The notes below the pieces were generated by a model. That model saw only the letters and a program-made list of their open reading frames with translations. It was not told where the DNA came from and did not search any database. The translations under genes and the position numbers were made by a program. 64,000 nucleotides of DNA from JAHRAW01 sp965203265 (GTDB lineage Bacteria; Pseudomonadota; Gammaproteobacteria; Arenicellales; Poriferihabitantaceae), in assembly GCA_965203265.1 (NCBI GenBank), contig CBDBBV010000002.1:1054001-1118000 (forward strand). Reading direction: 5' to 3'. Below, piece by piece: positions 31,587 to 43,681 of the stretch (the stretch's first letter is position 1; each line of letters opens with the position of its first letter).

Positions 31587-32429
31587 ATGAAAACCCCCAC
31601 CCCCACGCCGACAAGACTCGCCTTCATCGGCGGCGGCAACATGGCCGGCGGCATTATCGGCGGGCTGCTCGAGTCGGGTTGGCCGGTGGAAAATCTATCG
31701 GTGTCCGACCCGGACGACGAGCGGCGGCGGGCGCTGAGGCGGCGCTTCGGCCTGACCTGCTTGCGCGACAACGCGCAATGCGCCCAACGAGGCGAGGTGG
31801 TCGTGCTGGCGGTAAAACCCCAATTTCTGCGCGCCGCGACGGCTTCCATCGCCGCGCTACTGCAGCGGGAAAAACCCCTACTGATCTCCATCGCCGCCGG
31901 CATTCGCTGCGCCGATGTGCTGCGCTGGGCCGGCGGCGAGTTGGCGCTGGTGCGAGTCATGCCGAATACGCCCGCATTGGTCAACGCCGGCATTTCCGGG
32001 CTGTTCGCCAACCCGCTGGCGAGCGAGGCGCAGCGGGAGTTGGCGCAGACCGTCATGCAGGCGGTCGGCGAGACGGTGTGGGTGCAGCGGGAATCGCTGA
32101 TCAATGTGGTTACCGCCGTCTCCGGCAGCGGCCCGGCGTATTTTTTCAAACTGATGGAGTTGCTGGCCGCTAGTGCGGCGGAGCACGGGCTCGACCGGGA
32201 GACTGCCGAAAAACTGGCCATGCACACCGCGCTGGGCGCGGCAGTTCTGGCAGGACGGGACGGACAGCCGCCGGCCACCCTGCGCCAACAAGTTACCTCC
32301 CCCGGCGGCACAACCCAATCTGCGCTTGCCGAAATGGAATCTCGCGGTTTGCATCAGGCGGTGCAGGCGGGTGTCGCCGCCGCCGTGCGCCGCGCCGAAC
32401 AACTCGCAGACGAATTCGGAGCAATCTGA
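31587..32429 (+). CDS. proC: Pyrroline-5-carboxylate reductase
   Basis: ProC carries out the last step of proline synthesis. The 280-residue protein has the NAD(P)H loop FIGGGNMAGGIIGGLL, the central VRVMPNTPALV and the C-terminal dimer signature TAVSGSGPAYFF plus QVTSPGGTT. The yggT gene overlaps its stop codon. In this window the surface cassettes place polyproline tracts in proteins, but no link is implied. Confidence 0.96.
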   Translation: MKTPTPTPTRLAFIGGGNMAGGIIGGLLESGWPVENLSVSDPDDERRRALRRRFGLTCLRDNAQCAQRGEVVVLAVKPQFLRAATASIAALLQREKPLLISIAAGIRCADVLRWAGGELALVRVMPNTPALVNAGISGLFANPLASEAQRELAQTVMQAVGETVWVQRESLINVVTAVSGSGPAYFFKLMELLAASAAEHGLDRETAEKLAMHTALGAAVLAGRDGQPPATLRQQVTSPGGTTQSALAEMESRGLHQAVQAGVAAAVRRAEQLADEFGAI

Positions 32430-32998
32430 TGCCCTACCTCAACAACGCTCTGGCCTCCCTCATCGAAACCATTGTGGGCCTCTACCTGATCGCGGTGATT
32501 CTGCGCTTCCTCTTTCAGCTACTGCGGGTAAATTTCCGCAACCCGCTGGTGCAAGCGGTAATCGTGGTCACCAACCCGCCCCTGCGGATTCTGCGGAAAT
32601 TCGTCCCCGGTCTCTATGGAATCGACCTGACCGTGGTCGTTCTCATCGTGCTCGTCGGGCTGGTCAAACTGACTTTGCCGCTCCTCATCGCCGGTTATTC
32701 CTTCCGCTGGGGCGGCGCGTTGGTGTTGAGTCTGGCGAACAGCATGGACACCATCGTCTGGGTATTCCTCATCGCCATACTCGGGCGCGTGGTGCTGAGT
32801 TGGGTTGCGCCGCAATCCCGCCACCCGGCGGCGTACATCATCGCCGAGCTGAGCGAGCCGCTGTTGGCGCCCTTCCGCCGTCTCCTGCCGCCGTTCGGCG
32901 GGTTGGACTTTTCGCCGATCGTGGCGTTGCTGGCTCTGCGGATGGTGCAGCAGCTGACGCTGGCACCATTGGTGAATCTGGGCGCGAGTTTGCTCTAG
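32429..32998 (+). CDS. yggT: YggT family membrane protein
   Basis: This 189-residue inner-membrane protein has two copies of the YGGT domain, each with a membrane helix pair and a short motif (FRNPLVQAV and its second copy near ISELSEPLLAPFRR). Its start codon overlaps the proC stop (TGATG), indicating translational coupling. Family members have been tied to osmotic tolerance or cell shape, but the function is not settled. Confidence 0.9.
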   Translation: MPYLNNALASLIETIVGLYLIAVILRFLFQLLRVNFRNPLVQAVIVVTNPPLRILRKFVPGLYGIDLTVVVLIVLVGLVKLTLPLLIAGYSFRWGGALVLSLANSMDTIVWVFLIAILGRVVLSWVAPQSRHPAAYIIAELSEPLLAPFRRLLPPFGGLDFSPIVALLALRMVQQLTLAPLVNLGASLL

Positions 32999-33004
32999 GG
33001 AGTT

Positions 33005-34609
33005 CTAGGGAGTACGAGTCGGCGGCAACCGGTCGAATGCCAGCCGCCCGCGGGCGAGCCAGATGAGGGCGAGGACCGGCAACCCCAGCAGGGTGGTGAA
33101 GACGAAGAATACATCGTAGCCGAGGGCGTCCACCATCGATCCGGAGTATCCGCCGAGAGCCTTGGGCAGCAACGTCATCAGCGAGGTGAATATGGCGAAT
33201 TGCACCGCGGTGAATCGGATGTTGGTCAGAGCCGACAGAAACGCCACGAAAGCCGCGCTCGCCAGCCCGGCGGACAGGTTGTCGGCACTGATCACTATGT
33301 AGAGCAGCGGCAGACTGTTGCCGGCGGCGTTCAGCGTGAGGAACAGCAGATTGGTGGCAGCCGCCAGCAACGCCCCCAGAAAGAGGATTTTCATCACGCC
33401 GTAGCGAAAGGCCAGCGCGCCGCCGAGAAATCCGCCGGCGATGGACAGGAACAGGCCGTAGGTTTTCGCCACCGTGGCGATTTCGACCTTGGTGAAGCCC
33501 AAGTCCTGATAGAACACGTTGGCGATGACGCCCAGCACGATGTCGCTGATTCGGTAGACGCCGATGAGGGCCAACAGCAACCAAGCGGTGGCGCGCCCTT
33601 GGCGCTCGAAAAAATCGCGGATGGGTTGCACATAATTCCTCGTCACCACCGGCGCATTCACCCAGCCGAGGCGAATCAACCCCGCCGAGATCACCCAACC
33701 GCCCGCCAACGCCAACAATAGCCGCAATAATTCCACCAACAACCCGGCCAACACGCCATTGCCCACCACCGGCGTGAGGATGGACTTGAATTCTCCGGCA
33801 ACTCCGGATGTGAATCCATATACCAGCACGAAGCCGCCGACCGACAAGGCGAACAGGCAGAGCAACTGCATATTTTGCCGCACCGGCGGAGTCGGGCGAT
33901 TCCGACTGGAAGACGGTTCGGCGACGATCAGGGTGGTGGCAACGCCGATCGCCATCGCCGCCGCCATCCACAGATAGGCGTTGCGCCACGCCGGATAATG
34001 ATAGTTTTCCGTGGTGGAGCCGTAATAACTCGCCAGAAACAGCGCACCGGCGCCGGCTACCAACATGCCGATGCGATAGCCGCAGATATAGGCCGACGAC
34101 ATCAGCGCCTGCAGTCGCGGCTCGGCGGACTCGATGCGATAGGCGTCGATGACGATATCCTGCGTGGCGGAGGCAAACCCCAGCATCACCGCGAACAGCG
34201 ACAGATACACCAGTATATGCCGCCCTTGCAGCGGATCCTGACAGGCCATGCCGATGATCGCCGCGATCACCAGCGCCTGAGAAAACAGTATCCAACTGCG
34301 ACGCCGACCGAGCCGAACCGTCAACCACGGCAGCGGCAACGCATCCACCAACGGCGCCCACACGAACTTGAAGGAATAACCGAGCGCGGCCCAACTGAAC
34401 AATGTAACCAGCGAGCGCTCCACGCCGACCTCGCGCAGCCACAGCGACAACGAGGAAAATATCAGCAGCAACGGCAACCCGGCGGAAAATCCGAGGAACA
34501 ACATGGCGACCACGCGCGGATGCAAAAATGCCGCGAGGGTATCGCGCCACTGGGCGACGGTCGGGGGGGTCGGGTGATCAGGTGAAACCACGGGGTGGTT
34601 GGTGTGCAC
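33005..34609 (-). CDS. ampG: AmpG-like muropeptide transporter (MFS)
   Basis: AmpG imports anhydro-muropeptides for cell-wall recycling. This 534-residue protein has about 12-14 membrane helices, the SAGLPLLLIFSSLSLWLREVGV start, the FKFVWAPLVD stretch and SATQDIVIDAYRIE, all typical of AmpG. It is convergent with yggT and divergent from pyrE. The exact substrate is inferred from family. Confidence 0.9.
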   Translation of the reverse strand: MHTNHPVVSPDHPTPPTVAQWRDTLAAFLHPRVVAMLFLGFSAGLPLLLIFSSLSLWLREVGVERSLVTLFSWAALGYSFKFVWAPLVDALPLPWLTVRLGRRRSWILFSQALVIAAIIGMACQDPLQGRHILVYLSLFAVMLGFASATQDIVIDAYRIESAEPRLQALMSSAYICGYRIGMLVAGAGALFLASYYGSTTENYHYPAWRNAYLWMAAAMAIGVATTLIVAEPSSSRNRPTPPVRQNMQLLCLFALSVGGFVLVYGFTSGVAGEFKSILTPVVGNGVLAGLLVELLRLLLALAGGWVISAGLIRLGWVNAPVVTRNYVQPIRDFFERQGRATAWLLLALIGVYRISDIVLGVIANVFYQDLGFTKVEIATVAKTYGLFLSIAGGFLGGALAFRYGVMKILFLGALLAAATNLLFLTLNAAGNSLPLLYIVISADNLSAGLASAAFVAFLSALTNIRFTAVQFAIFTSLMTLLPKALGGYSGSMVDALGYDVFFVFTTLLGLPVLALIWLARGRLAFDRLPPTRTP

Positions 34610-34631
34610 GGGGGCGATTTGGAGTTTTCAT

Positions 34632-34637
34632 TATAAT
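34632..34637 (+). promoter_or_regulatory. Possible -10 element upstream of pyrE
   Basis: TATAAT lies in the divergent ampG-pyrE region, about 80 bp upstream of pyrE. No good -35 is visible at the expected distance. Confidence 0.3.
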
Positions 34638-34715
34638 ATACCCGCCGGCCAGTCGGACTACCCATAATGGTTGCCGCCATCCCGGTTTCACATTCCCAAC
34701 AGACAGCCCCCGCCC

Positions 34716-35369
34716 ATGAACCCCGGAAAATCGGAATTTGTCGAGTTGTGCCTCGCCAACCAAGCACTCCGCTTCGGCGAATTCACCCTCAAGTCGAACC
34801 GCCTCAGCCCCTATTTCTTCAACGCCGGCGTATTCGCGCGGGGCACCCAGCTGAGCCGCCTCGCGCAACACTACGCCCGCGTGATCGTCGAGCGGGTGCC
34901 CCCCCCATTCATGCTCTACGGCCCGGCGTACAAGGGCATCCCGCTGGCAGCCGCCACCGCCCTGAAACTGGCCGACGACCACGGCCTCGATGTCGCCTAC
35001 GCCTTCAACCGCAAGGAAGCCAAGGATCACGGCGAAGGCGGCAATCTCATCGGCGCACCGCTGCGCGGCCAAGTGGTGATCATCGACGATGTCATCACCG
35101 CCGGCACCTCGATCCGCCAAGCGGTCGCCGCCATCCGCGCCGCCGACGCCACCCCCCATTGCGCGGTGATTGCCCTCGACCGTCAGGAAGTGGCCGACAA
35201 CGACAACGGCAACCACTCCGCGACCCAGCAGATGGAAAGGGAATGCGGCATCCCGGTTCACGCCATCATCGCATTAGGGGATTTGATCGACTATCTGCAA
35301 CAGACCGACCCCACCGGCGGATTCACCGCCGCCGTCCGAGCCTACCGCGAGCGGTACGGCGCTTCATAA
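34716..35369 (+). CDS. pyrE: Orotate phosphoribosyltransferase
   Basis: PyrE joins orotate and PRPP to give OMP in pyrimidine synthesis. The 217-residue protein shows the PRPP-binding motif VVIIDDVITAGTSI, FNRKEAKDHGEGG in the flexible catalytic loop, and GPAYKGIPLA. ATG 34716 (MNPGKSEF) is preferred; the frame is open to 34671 but the family begins here. Confidence 0.96.
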   Translation: MNPGKSEFVELCLANQALRFGEFTLKSNRLSPYFFNAGVFARGTQLSRLAQHYARVIVERVPPPFMLYGPAYKGIPLAAATALKLADDHGLDVAYAFNRKEAKDHGEGGNLIGAPLRGQVVIIDDVITAGTSIRQAVAAIRAADATPHCAVIALDRQEVADNDNGNHSATQQMERECGIPVHAIIALGDLIDYLQQTDPTGGFTAAVRAYRERYGAS

Positions 35370-35409
35370 AGCGGTGCGGGTTGGCTATCGAGGAAAGTGG
35401 AAGGGGAAG

Positions 35410-35486
35410 TGGCGCGCCCGGAGAGATTCGAACTCCCGACCCCCTGGTTCGTAGCCAGGTACTCTATCCGACTGAGCTACGGGCGC
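35410..35486 (-). tRNA. tRNA-Arg (anticodon ACG)
   Basis: A complete 77-base cloverleaf reads on the minus strand: acceptor arms GCGCCCG and CGGGCGC, D-arm GCTCAGTCGGATAGAGT, anticodon arm CCTGG-CTACGAA-CCAGG, T-arm with GTTCGAATC, discriminator G and an encoded CCA. The anticodon is ACG, read as ICG after deamination. It closely resembles enteric tRNA-Arg(ACG). It sits downstream of cassette B and its terminator. Confidence 0.95.
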
Positions 35487-35591
35487 CGAACCCGAAGAGC
35501 GCGATACAGTAGCGAAAACCGGCGCGCATTTCAATGCGTTGTACCATGCCGATATTCCGCCCGACTGCGGCCCATCGGCTAGCGAGCATGG

Positions 35592-35631
35592 AAAAAAAGG
35601 GCGGCGGCACCTTGAGGAATACGCCACCGCC
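35592..35631 (-). terminator. Rho-independent terminator of cassette B
   Basis: On the minus strand GGCGGTGGC pairs with GCCGCCGCC (one G-U pair), followed by GCC and seven T. Flanking sequence and loop (TTCCTCAAGG) match the terminator of cassette C. Confidence 0.8.
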
Positions 35632-35693
35632 TTGGGCAATCGGTGCGGGACTCGGAGGGCGTGATTCGCCCGCCGCCCGCAGATTGTAACGGG

Positions 35694-38899
<3,206 letters not shown>

Positions 38900-38969
38900 G
38901 ATCATATTCCTCACTACGGGTGATTGCGAAAGTCGAAAGCCGGTTGACTGGCCAGTGTGATCAGGCCGG

Positions 38970-38996
38970 ATTATAGACCATTTTGCCGATTGGCAA
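38970..38996 (-). promoter_or_regulatory. Sigma70-type promoter of cassette B
   Basis: TTGCCA (38996-38991) and TATAAT (38975-38970) read on the minus strand with a 15-bp spacer containing AAAATGG. The box matches those of cassettes A and C, except for the spacer length. Confidence 0.7.
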
Positions 38997-39072
38997 GTGT
39001 TTGTACGCTCTGTCGATGGAATAATTTAGCATAATTTTCGGCGATTGAGCGCCCCACAACCTCACTGCAACC

Positions 39073-39960
39073 TCAGCCTGCGCCCAATATCGTGGCGACC
39101 GTGCTGCCCATTTCCGAGGGGTTGGGGGCGATGGTTACGCCGGATTCCTTGAGGATCTCCACCTTTTCCGCCGCCGATTCGCCAAAGGCGGAGACGATGG
39201 CGCCGGCGTGGCCCATGCGCCGGCCCTTGGGGGCGGACAGGCCGGCCACATATGCGGCGACCGGTTTGCACATCTGGTCGCGGATGTAGACGGCTGCCTC
39301 GGCTTCCTGAGAGCCGCCGATTTCGCCGATCATCATTACCGCTTCGGTGTCCGCATCGGCTTCGAAGTGTTCGAGGATGTCGCGGAAGGAGCTGCCGTTG
39401 ATCGGGTCGCCGCCGATGCCGACGCTGGTGGAGACGCCGATGCCCAGTTTCTTCATTTGCGCCGCCGCCTCGTAGCCGAGGGTGCCGGAGCGGCTGACGA
39501 TGCCGACTTTGCCCGGCGTGTAGATGTGGCTCGGCATGATGCCCATCATGGCTTGGCCCGGGCTGATGGTGCCGGCGCAGTTGGGGCCGGTGAGGATCAT
39601 GCGGTTGTCGGCCTTGTAGCGGCGCATGTAGCGCTTCACCTTGATCATGTCCTGAGTGGGGATGCCGTCGGTGATGCACACTGCGTAGCGGATGCGCGCG
39701 TCGGCCGCCTCCATGATGGAGTCGGCGCAAAACGGCGGTGGCACGAATACCGCGCAGGCGGTGGCGCCGGTGGCGGCTACCGCTTCCTTCATGGTGTTGA
39801 ACACCGGCCGATCCAGATGGGTGGTGCCGCCCTTGCCGGGGGTTACGCCGCCGACCACTTGGGTGCCGTAGTCCATCATTTCCCGAGCGTGAAAGGAGCC
39901 GATGCGCCCGGTGATGCCGGCCACGATCACGCGGGTTTGTTTGTCGAGCAAGATCGCCAT
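39073..39960 (-). CDS. mtkB: Malate--CoA ligase (malate thiokinase) subunit beta
   Basis: With MtkA this enzyme activates malate to malyl-CoA using ATP. The 295-residue protein is the NAD-like-fold/CoA-binding subunit homologous to SucD, with GVTPGKGG, the GPNCAG and ISRSGTLGYEAA stretches, STSVGIGGDPINGSSF and the phosphohistidine region GHAGAIVSA. Sequence features such as VKRYMRRY and the genetic partner mcl favour malate thiokinase over succinyl-CoA synthetase. ATG 39960 has AGGAG upstream. It is the last gene of the sga-mcl-mtkA-mtkB cluster. Confidence 0.88.
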   Translation of the reverse strand: MAILLDKQTRVIVAGITGRIGSFHAREMMDYGTQVVGGVTPGKGGTTHLDRPVFNTMKEAVAATGATACAVFVPPPFCADSIMEAADARIRYAVCITDGIPTQDMIKVKRYMRRYKADNRMILTGPNCAGTISPGQAMMGIMPSHIYTPGKVGIVSRSGTLGYEAAAQMKKLGIGVSTSVGIGGDPINGSSFRDILEHFEADADTEAVMMIGEIGGSQEAEAAVYIRDQMCKPVAAYVAGLSAPKGRRMGHAGAIVSAFGESAAEKVEILKESGVTIAPNPSEMGSTVATILGAG

Positions 39961-39973
39961 GTTTTTCTCCTGT

Positions 39974-41164
39974 CTATGCGGGGTGTCCGGAGCGACCGAT
40001 TGCAGCACGCCACGCCGCCACCACCTTTTCGGCGGCTTCGGCGAGGGTTTCGGCGGTGATCACATCCAAGCCGCTCTCGCTCAGTATGCGGCGGCCCTGT
40101 TCCACATTGGTACCGGCCAAGCGCACCACTAGCGGCACCTTGACCTCCAACGTCTCGATCGCCTGCACCACCCCTTCGGCCACCCAGTCGCAGCGGTTGA
40201 TGCCGGCGAATATGTTCACCAGTATGGCTTCCACGGCCTCGTCGGCGAGCACCGAGCGGAAGGCTTTGCTGACCCGCTCGGGGGAGGCGCCGCCGCCGAT
40301 GTCGAGGAAGTTGGCGGGTTCGCCGCCCACATGCTGGATCATGTCCATGGTGGCCATGGCCAGGCCGGCGCCGTTGATGATGCAGCCGATGTTGCCGTCC
40401 AGCCCCACATAGCTCAGGCCGCGATCGGCGGCGTAGGTTTCGCGCGGATCTTCCTGCGATTTGTCGCGCAATTCGGCCACTTGGGAATGGCGATACAGGG
40501 CGTTTTCGTCGAAGCTCATCTTGGCGTCCAGAGCGGTCAGATGGCCGTCTTCGGTTACCACCAGCGGATTGATCTCCACCATGTTGGCGTCCAGTTCGGT
40601 GAAGGCTCGGTAGCACCCCTTGATGGCGCGCACGGCATTGGCGATCTGCGCCGGCGGCAGACCCAGGCCGAAGGCGATCTCGCGCGCCTGAAATTCCTGC
40701 AGGCCGACGGCGGGTTCGATGGAGGCGCGCACGATGCTGTCCGGGTTGCCGGCGGAAATTTCCTCGATTTCCATGCCGCCCGCAGCCGAGGCCACCACCA
40801 TGACGCGCTCGCTCTTGCGATCCTGCACCAAGCCGAGATAGATTTCCCGCTCGATGGGCACCGCTTCCTCCACATAGAGGCGGTATACCCCCTTGCCCTG
40901 CGGGCCGGTTTGATGGGTTGCCAGTTTCCTGCCCAGTAGCTGATTGGCCGCGTCCCACACATCCTTTTCCGAGTCGCACAAGATGATGCCGCCGGCCTTG
41001 CCGCGCGCGCCGGAGTGGATCTGCGCCTTCACCGCCCAACGCTGGCCGCCGATCTCCGTGGCGCGATAGGTGGCCTGCTCCGGGCTGTACGCCAAGCCGC
41101 CTCGGGGGACTGGCACATCGAAGCCCGCCAGCAACTCCTTGGCCTGATATTCGTGTATGTCCAT
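39974..41164 (-). CDS. mtkA: Malate--CoA ligase (malate thiokinase) subunit alpha
   Basis: This is the ATP-grasp subunit of malate thiokinase, homologous to SucC. The 396-residue protein starts MDIHEYQAKELLA, has the AVKAQIHSGARGKAGGI nucleotide-binding stretch, EINPLVV, GLAMATMDMI and NIFAGINRCDWVAEGVV. The start overlaps the mcl stop (TGATG), so the two are translationally coupled. Residues and context match the methylotroph enzyme, but succinate as an alternative substrate is not excluded from sequence alone. Confidence 0.88.
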   Translation of the reverse strand: MDIHEYQAKELLAGFDVPVPRGGLAYSPEQATYRATEIGGQRWAVKAQIHSGARGKAGGIILCDSEKDVWDAANQLLGRKLATHQTGPQGKGVYRLYVEEAVPIEREIYLGLVQDRKSERVMVVASAAGGMEIEEISAGNPDSIVRASIEPAVGLQEFQAREIAFGLGLPPAQIANAVRAIKGCYRAFTELDANMVEINPLVVTEDGHLTALDAKMSFDENALYRHSQVAELRDKSQEDPRETYAADRGLSYVGLDGNIGCIINGAGLAMATMDMIQHVGGEPANFLDIGGGASPERVSKAFRSVLADEAVEAILVNIFAGINRCDWVAEGVVQAIETLEVKVPLVVRLAGTNVEQGRRILSESGLDVITAETLAEAAEKVVAAWRAAIGRSGHPA

Positions 41165-42123
41165 CAGCCTTGCTCGGCCGGGGAGCGCCCGGCGCGGATC
41201 AGGTTGTCTATGTTGACCACATTCTCCGCCATGCGCGCCGAGGCGGCGTCGATCATCCTGCCGTCCAGCTGCGCCGCGCCCTTGCCCTGCGCGGCGGCCT
41301 CTTCGAGCGCCGCGAGGATGCCGCGAGCGCGCTTCACCTCGTTTTCCGGCGGGGAGAACACCTGATTGGCCAGCTCGATCTGGGATGGATGGATGGCCCA
41401 CTTGCCCTCCAGTCCGAGAGCCGCGGCGCGGCGGGCGGCCAGCAGGTAGGCGTCCGCGTCATTGAAATCGCCGAAGGGGCCGTCGATGGCGCGCAGGCCG
41501 TAGGCGCGGCAGGCCGCGGTCATGCGCGCCAGCGCCGCATGCCACTGATCGCCCGGATAGTCGGGATTCAGCCCGCCGATCACCACCGTGCGCGCGCGAC
41601 AGCTGGCGGCGTAATCGGCCACACCGAAGTGCAAGGCTTCGAGGCGCGAACCGCTCTGGGCGATAACTTCCACATTGGCCATGCCGAGGGCGGTTTCGAT
41701 GAGTGCCTCCAAGCCGATTTGGTGGTCGTAGTTCATGGCCTGCTCGATTTGCGCGCACAGCACTTCCACCATGTAGAGGTCGCCGGGGACGCCGACCTTG
41801 GGCACCAGGATGGTGTCCAAGTGCTGGCCGGCCTGCTCCAGCACATCCACCACATCGCGATACATGTAGTGGGTGTCCAGACCGTTGATGCGGATGGACA
41901 CGGTTTTGCCCTTGCTTTTCCAGTCGATGTCGTTGAGCGCCTGAATGATGTTGCTGCGCGCGCGCACCTTGTCGCCGGGGGCGACGGCGTCCTCCATGTC
42001 GAGGAAAACATAGTCGGCGGCGCTGTCGGCGGCCTTGTCGATCATGCCGGAATTCGACCCCGGCACCGCCAATTCGCTGCGCTGCAGGCGGGTGGTAACG
42101 GGATGATGGATGGTATGGCTCAC
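41164..42123 (-). CDS. mcl: Malyl-CoA lyase (HpcH/HpaI-CitE family)
   Basis: Mcl cleaves malyl-CoA to acetyl-CoA and glyoxylate. The 319-residue TIM-barrel protein shows SELAVPGSN, FLDMEDAVAPGDK with the metal-binding acid residues, RINGLDTHYMYRD, LIETALGMANVE, and KWAIHPSQIELAN near the C terminus. The GTG start gives a start matching the family. Mcl plus MtkAB complete the malate-to-glyoxylate branch of the serine cycle. Confidence 0.92.
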   Translation of the reverse strand: MSHTIHHPVTTRLQRSELAVPGSNSGMIDKAADSAADYVFLDMEDAVAPGDKVRARSNIIQALNDIDWKSKGKTVSIRINGLDTHYMYRDVVDVLEQAGQHLDTILVPKVGVPGDLYMVEVLCAQIEQAMNYDHQIGLEALIETALGMANVEVIAQSGSRLEALHFGVADYAASCRARTVVIGGLNPDYPGDQWHAALARMTAACRAYGLRAIDGPFGDFNDADAYLLAARRAAALGLEGKWAIHPSQIELANQVFSPPENEVKRARGILAALEEAAAQGKGAAQLDGRMIDAASARMAENVVNIDNLIRAGRSPAEQG

Positions 42124-42225
42124 GATTCTTTTTTCACCGGGTGAGTGGATGGATGCGCCGCACGACTACGGCGCAGCGGGTGATTGGTCAACTTGAACTC
42201 GGAACGGGGTTTCAGCGATCAGCTA

Positions 42226-43413
42226 TCAGCTGGCGGCGCTTTGTTGCGGACGCGCCTCGGCGACCTCGCCTGCTGAGTAGCCCTGAGCCGCCAGAGCTTC
42301 TTCCAGCGCCGTAAGGCACAGCTGCACATTTTTTTCGTTACAGGCGTGCCCCATCAAACCGATGCGCCAGATGCGCCCGCTCAGGGGGCCGAGGCCGGCG
42401 CCGATTTCCAGATTGTGGTTTTCCAGCAGATGCCGCCGCACCTGCGCCTCATCGATCCCCTCCGGCACTAGCACCGCATTCAGCTGCGGCAGTCGATAAG
42501 GCTCATCCACCAGATAGGTGATGCCCAGCGCCTGCAAGCCGTCTCGCAGGCGCAAATGCAGCTGCCGATGGCGCGCCCAGCAGTTTTCCAGCCCTTCGCG
42601 CTTGAGCGCCAGCAAGGCTTCGTGCAGTGCGTAGATGGCGTTGACCGGGGCGGTGTGGTGATAGGTGCGGGCGCCGCCACCACCGCCGCCGCCGTTCCAG
42701 TAGTTCATCACCAGACTCAGGTCGAGGAACCAACTGGGCGCCTTGGTGCGCCGCCGCTCGATGGCTTCAAGCGCGCGCGCGCTGAAGCTGACCGGAGAAA
42801 TGCCGGGCGGCACCGACAGGCATTTTTGCGAGCCGGAATAGATGGCATCGATGCCCCATTCGTCCACTTCCAGCGGAACACCGGCGAGGCTGGTAACCGC
42901 ATCGACGATACTGAGGGCGCCGTGGGAGCGCGCCAACTCGCACAGCGCGCGGGCGTCCGAACATGCGCCGGTGGAGGTTTCCGCGTGCACGAAAGCGAGA
43001 GCCTTGGCGTCGGGGTTTTGCGCGAAAACTTGCGCCACCTTGTCGATGCTTACCGGCGCGCCCCAGGGGTCTTCCACCAATACGCACACGGCGCCGACTC
43101 GCTCCACATTCTCCTTCATGCGCCCGCCGAACACGCCGTTTTGACACACGATCACCGTGTCACCCGGCTCGATCAGGTTGACGAAGCATGCTTCCATGCC
43201 GGCCGACCCCGGCGCCGAGACTGCCATGGTGAGCGGGTTGTCGGTTTTGAAGGCGTATTGCAACAGCGCCTTCACTTCATCCATCAATTCGACGAATTTC
43301 GGATCGAGATGGCCGATGGTGGGGCGCGCCAGAGCGGCCAATACGGCCGGGCTGACATCCGAGGGGCCGGGGCCCATCAGCGTGCGGGCGGGAGGGTGGA
43401 ATGACTGATTCAT
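42226..43413 (-). CDS. Serine--glyoxylate / alanine--glyoxylate aminotransferase (class V)
   Basis: This PLP enzyme converts glyoxylate to glycine with serine or alanine as donor. The 395-residue protein has GPGPSDVSPAVL, the STGACSDAR region, and the PLP-lysine in YSGSQKCLSVPPG. The body resembles AGXT-type enzymes more than the classical SgaA of methylotrophs, so the amino donor is unsure. A low-complexity glycine stretch (about residues 241-247) replaces part of a loop. It is the first gene of the cluster; a structured leader lies upstream. Confidence 0.88.
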   Translation of the reverse strand: MNQSFHPPARTLMGPGPSDVSPAVLAALARPTIGHLDPKFVELMDEVKALLQYAFKTDNPLTMAVSAPGSAGMEACFVNLIEPGDTVIVCQNGVFGGRMKENVERVGAVCVLVEDPWGAPVSIDKVAQVFAQNPDAKALAFVHAETSTGACSDARALCELARSHGALSIVDAVTSLAGVPLEVDEWGIDAIYSGSQKCLSVPPGISPVSFSARALEAIERRRTKAPSWFLDLSLVMNYWNGGGGGGGARTYHHTAPVNAIYALHEALLALKREGLENCWARHRQLHLRLRDGLQALGITYLVDEPYRLPQLNAVLVPEGIDEAQVRRHLLENHNLEIGAGLGPLSGRIWRIGLMGHACNEKNVQLCLTALEEALAAQGYSAGEVAEARPQQSAAS

Positions 43414-43461
43414 GGGCGGTTCGCGATGTTATGGCTTCAAAGTGCCTGCCTCAAAAGCACG

Positions 43462-43559
43462 AAAAGGCGTTTCCCCAGAGAAACGCCCGATTACGGGGCA
43501 TTGCCGCGGCCTGAAAGCGTTCGATAAATCCAACTGCCGAGCCGGATACTGCGTGCCCC
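43462..43559 (-). promoter_or_regulatory. Structured leader with terminator-like hairpin upstream of the glyoxylate aminotransferase gene
   Basis: Read on the minus strand, GGGGCA (43559-43554) and TGCCCC (43500-43495) enclose about 53 bases with an inner ATCC/GGAT stem, followed by GGCGTTTC and GAAACGCC around a 6-base loop and TTTT. The GAACGC at 43521-43516 could instead pair with the 5' arm of the second hairpin, a layout like an attenuator or riboswitch. It does not match a class I recognise. The region is also the 5' flank of divergent mtaD. Confidence 0.45.
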
Positions 43560-43681
43560 AAGAGGGGGCGAATGCTAAACCAGCGGTTTTTCATTTACAA
43601 TGGGCAATTCGGCCTTATCTTCATGCTGGCCGCGCCGGTCAAGTCTGCCAACCCCCAACCCCACTCCCCTACGCACACACC

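Noticed and set aside
35410..35486. tRNA-Arg as a phage or island attachment site
   Set aside because: No integrase gene and no repeat of the tRNA 3' end was found in the window.
39073..41164. Succinyl-CoA synthetase (sucCD)
   Set aside because: The homology is real, but residue patterns and direct linkage to malyl-CoA lyase and a glyoxylate aminotransferase favour malate thiokinase.
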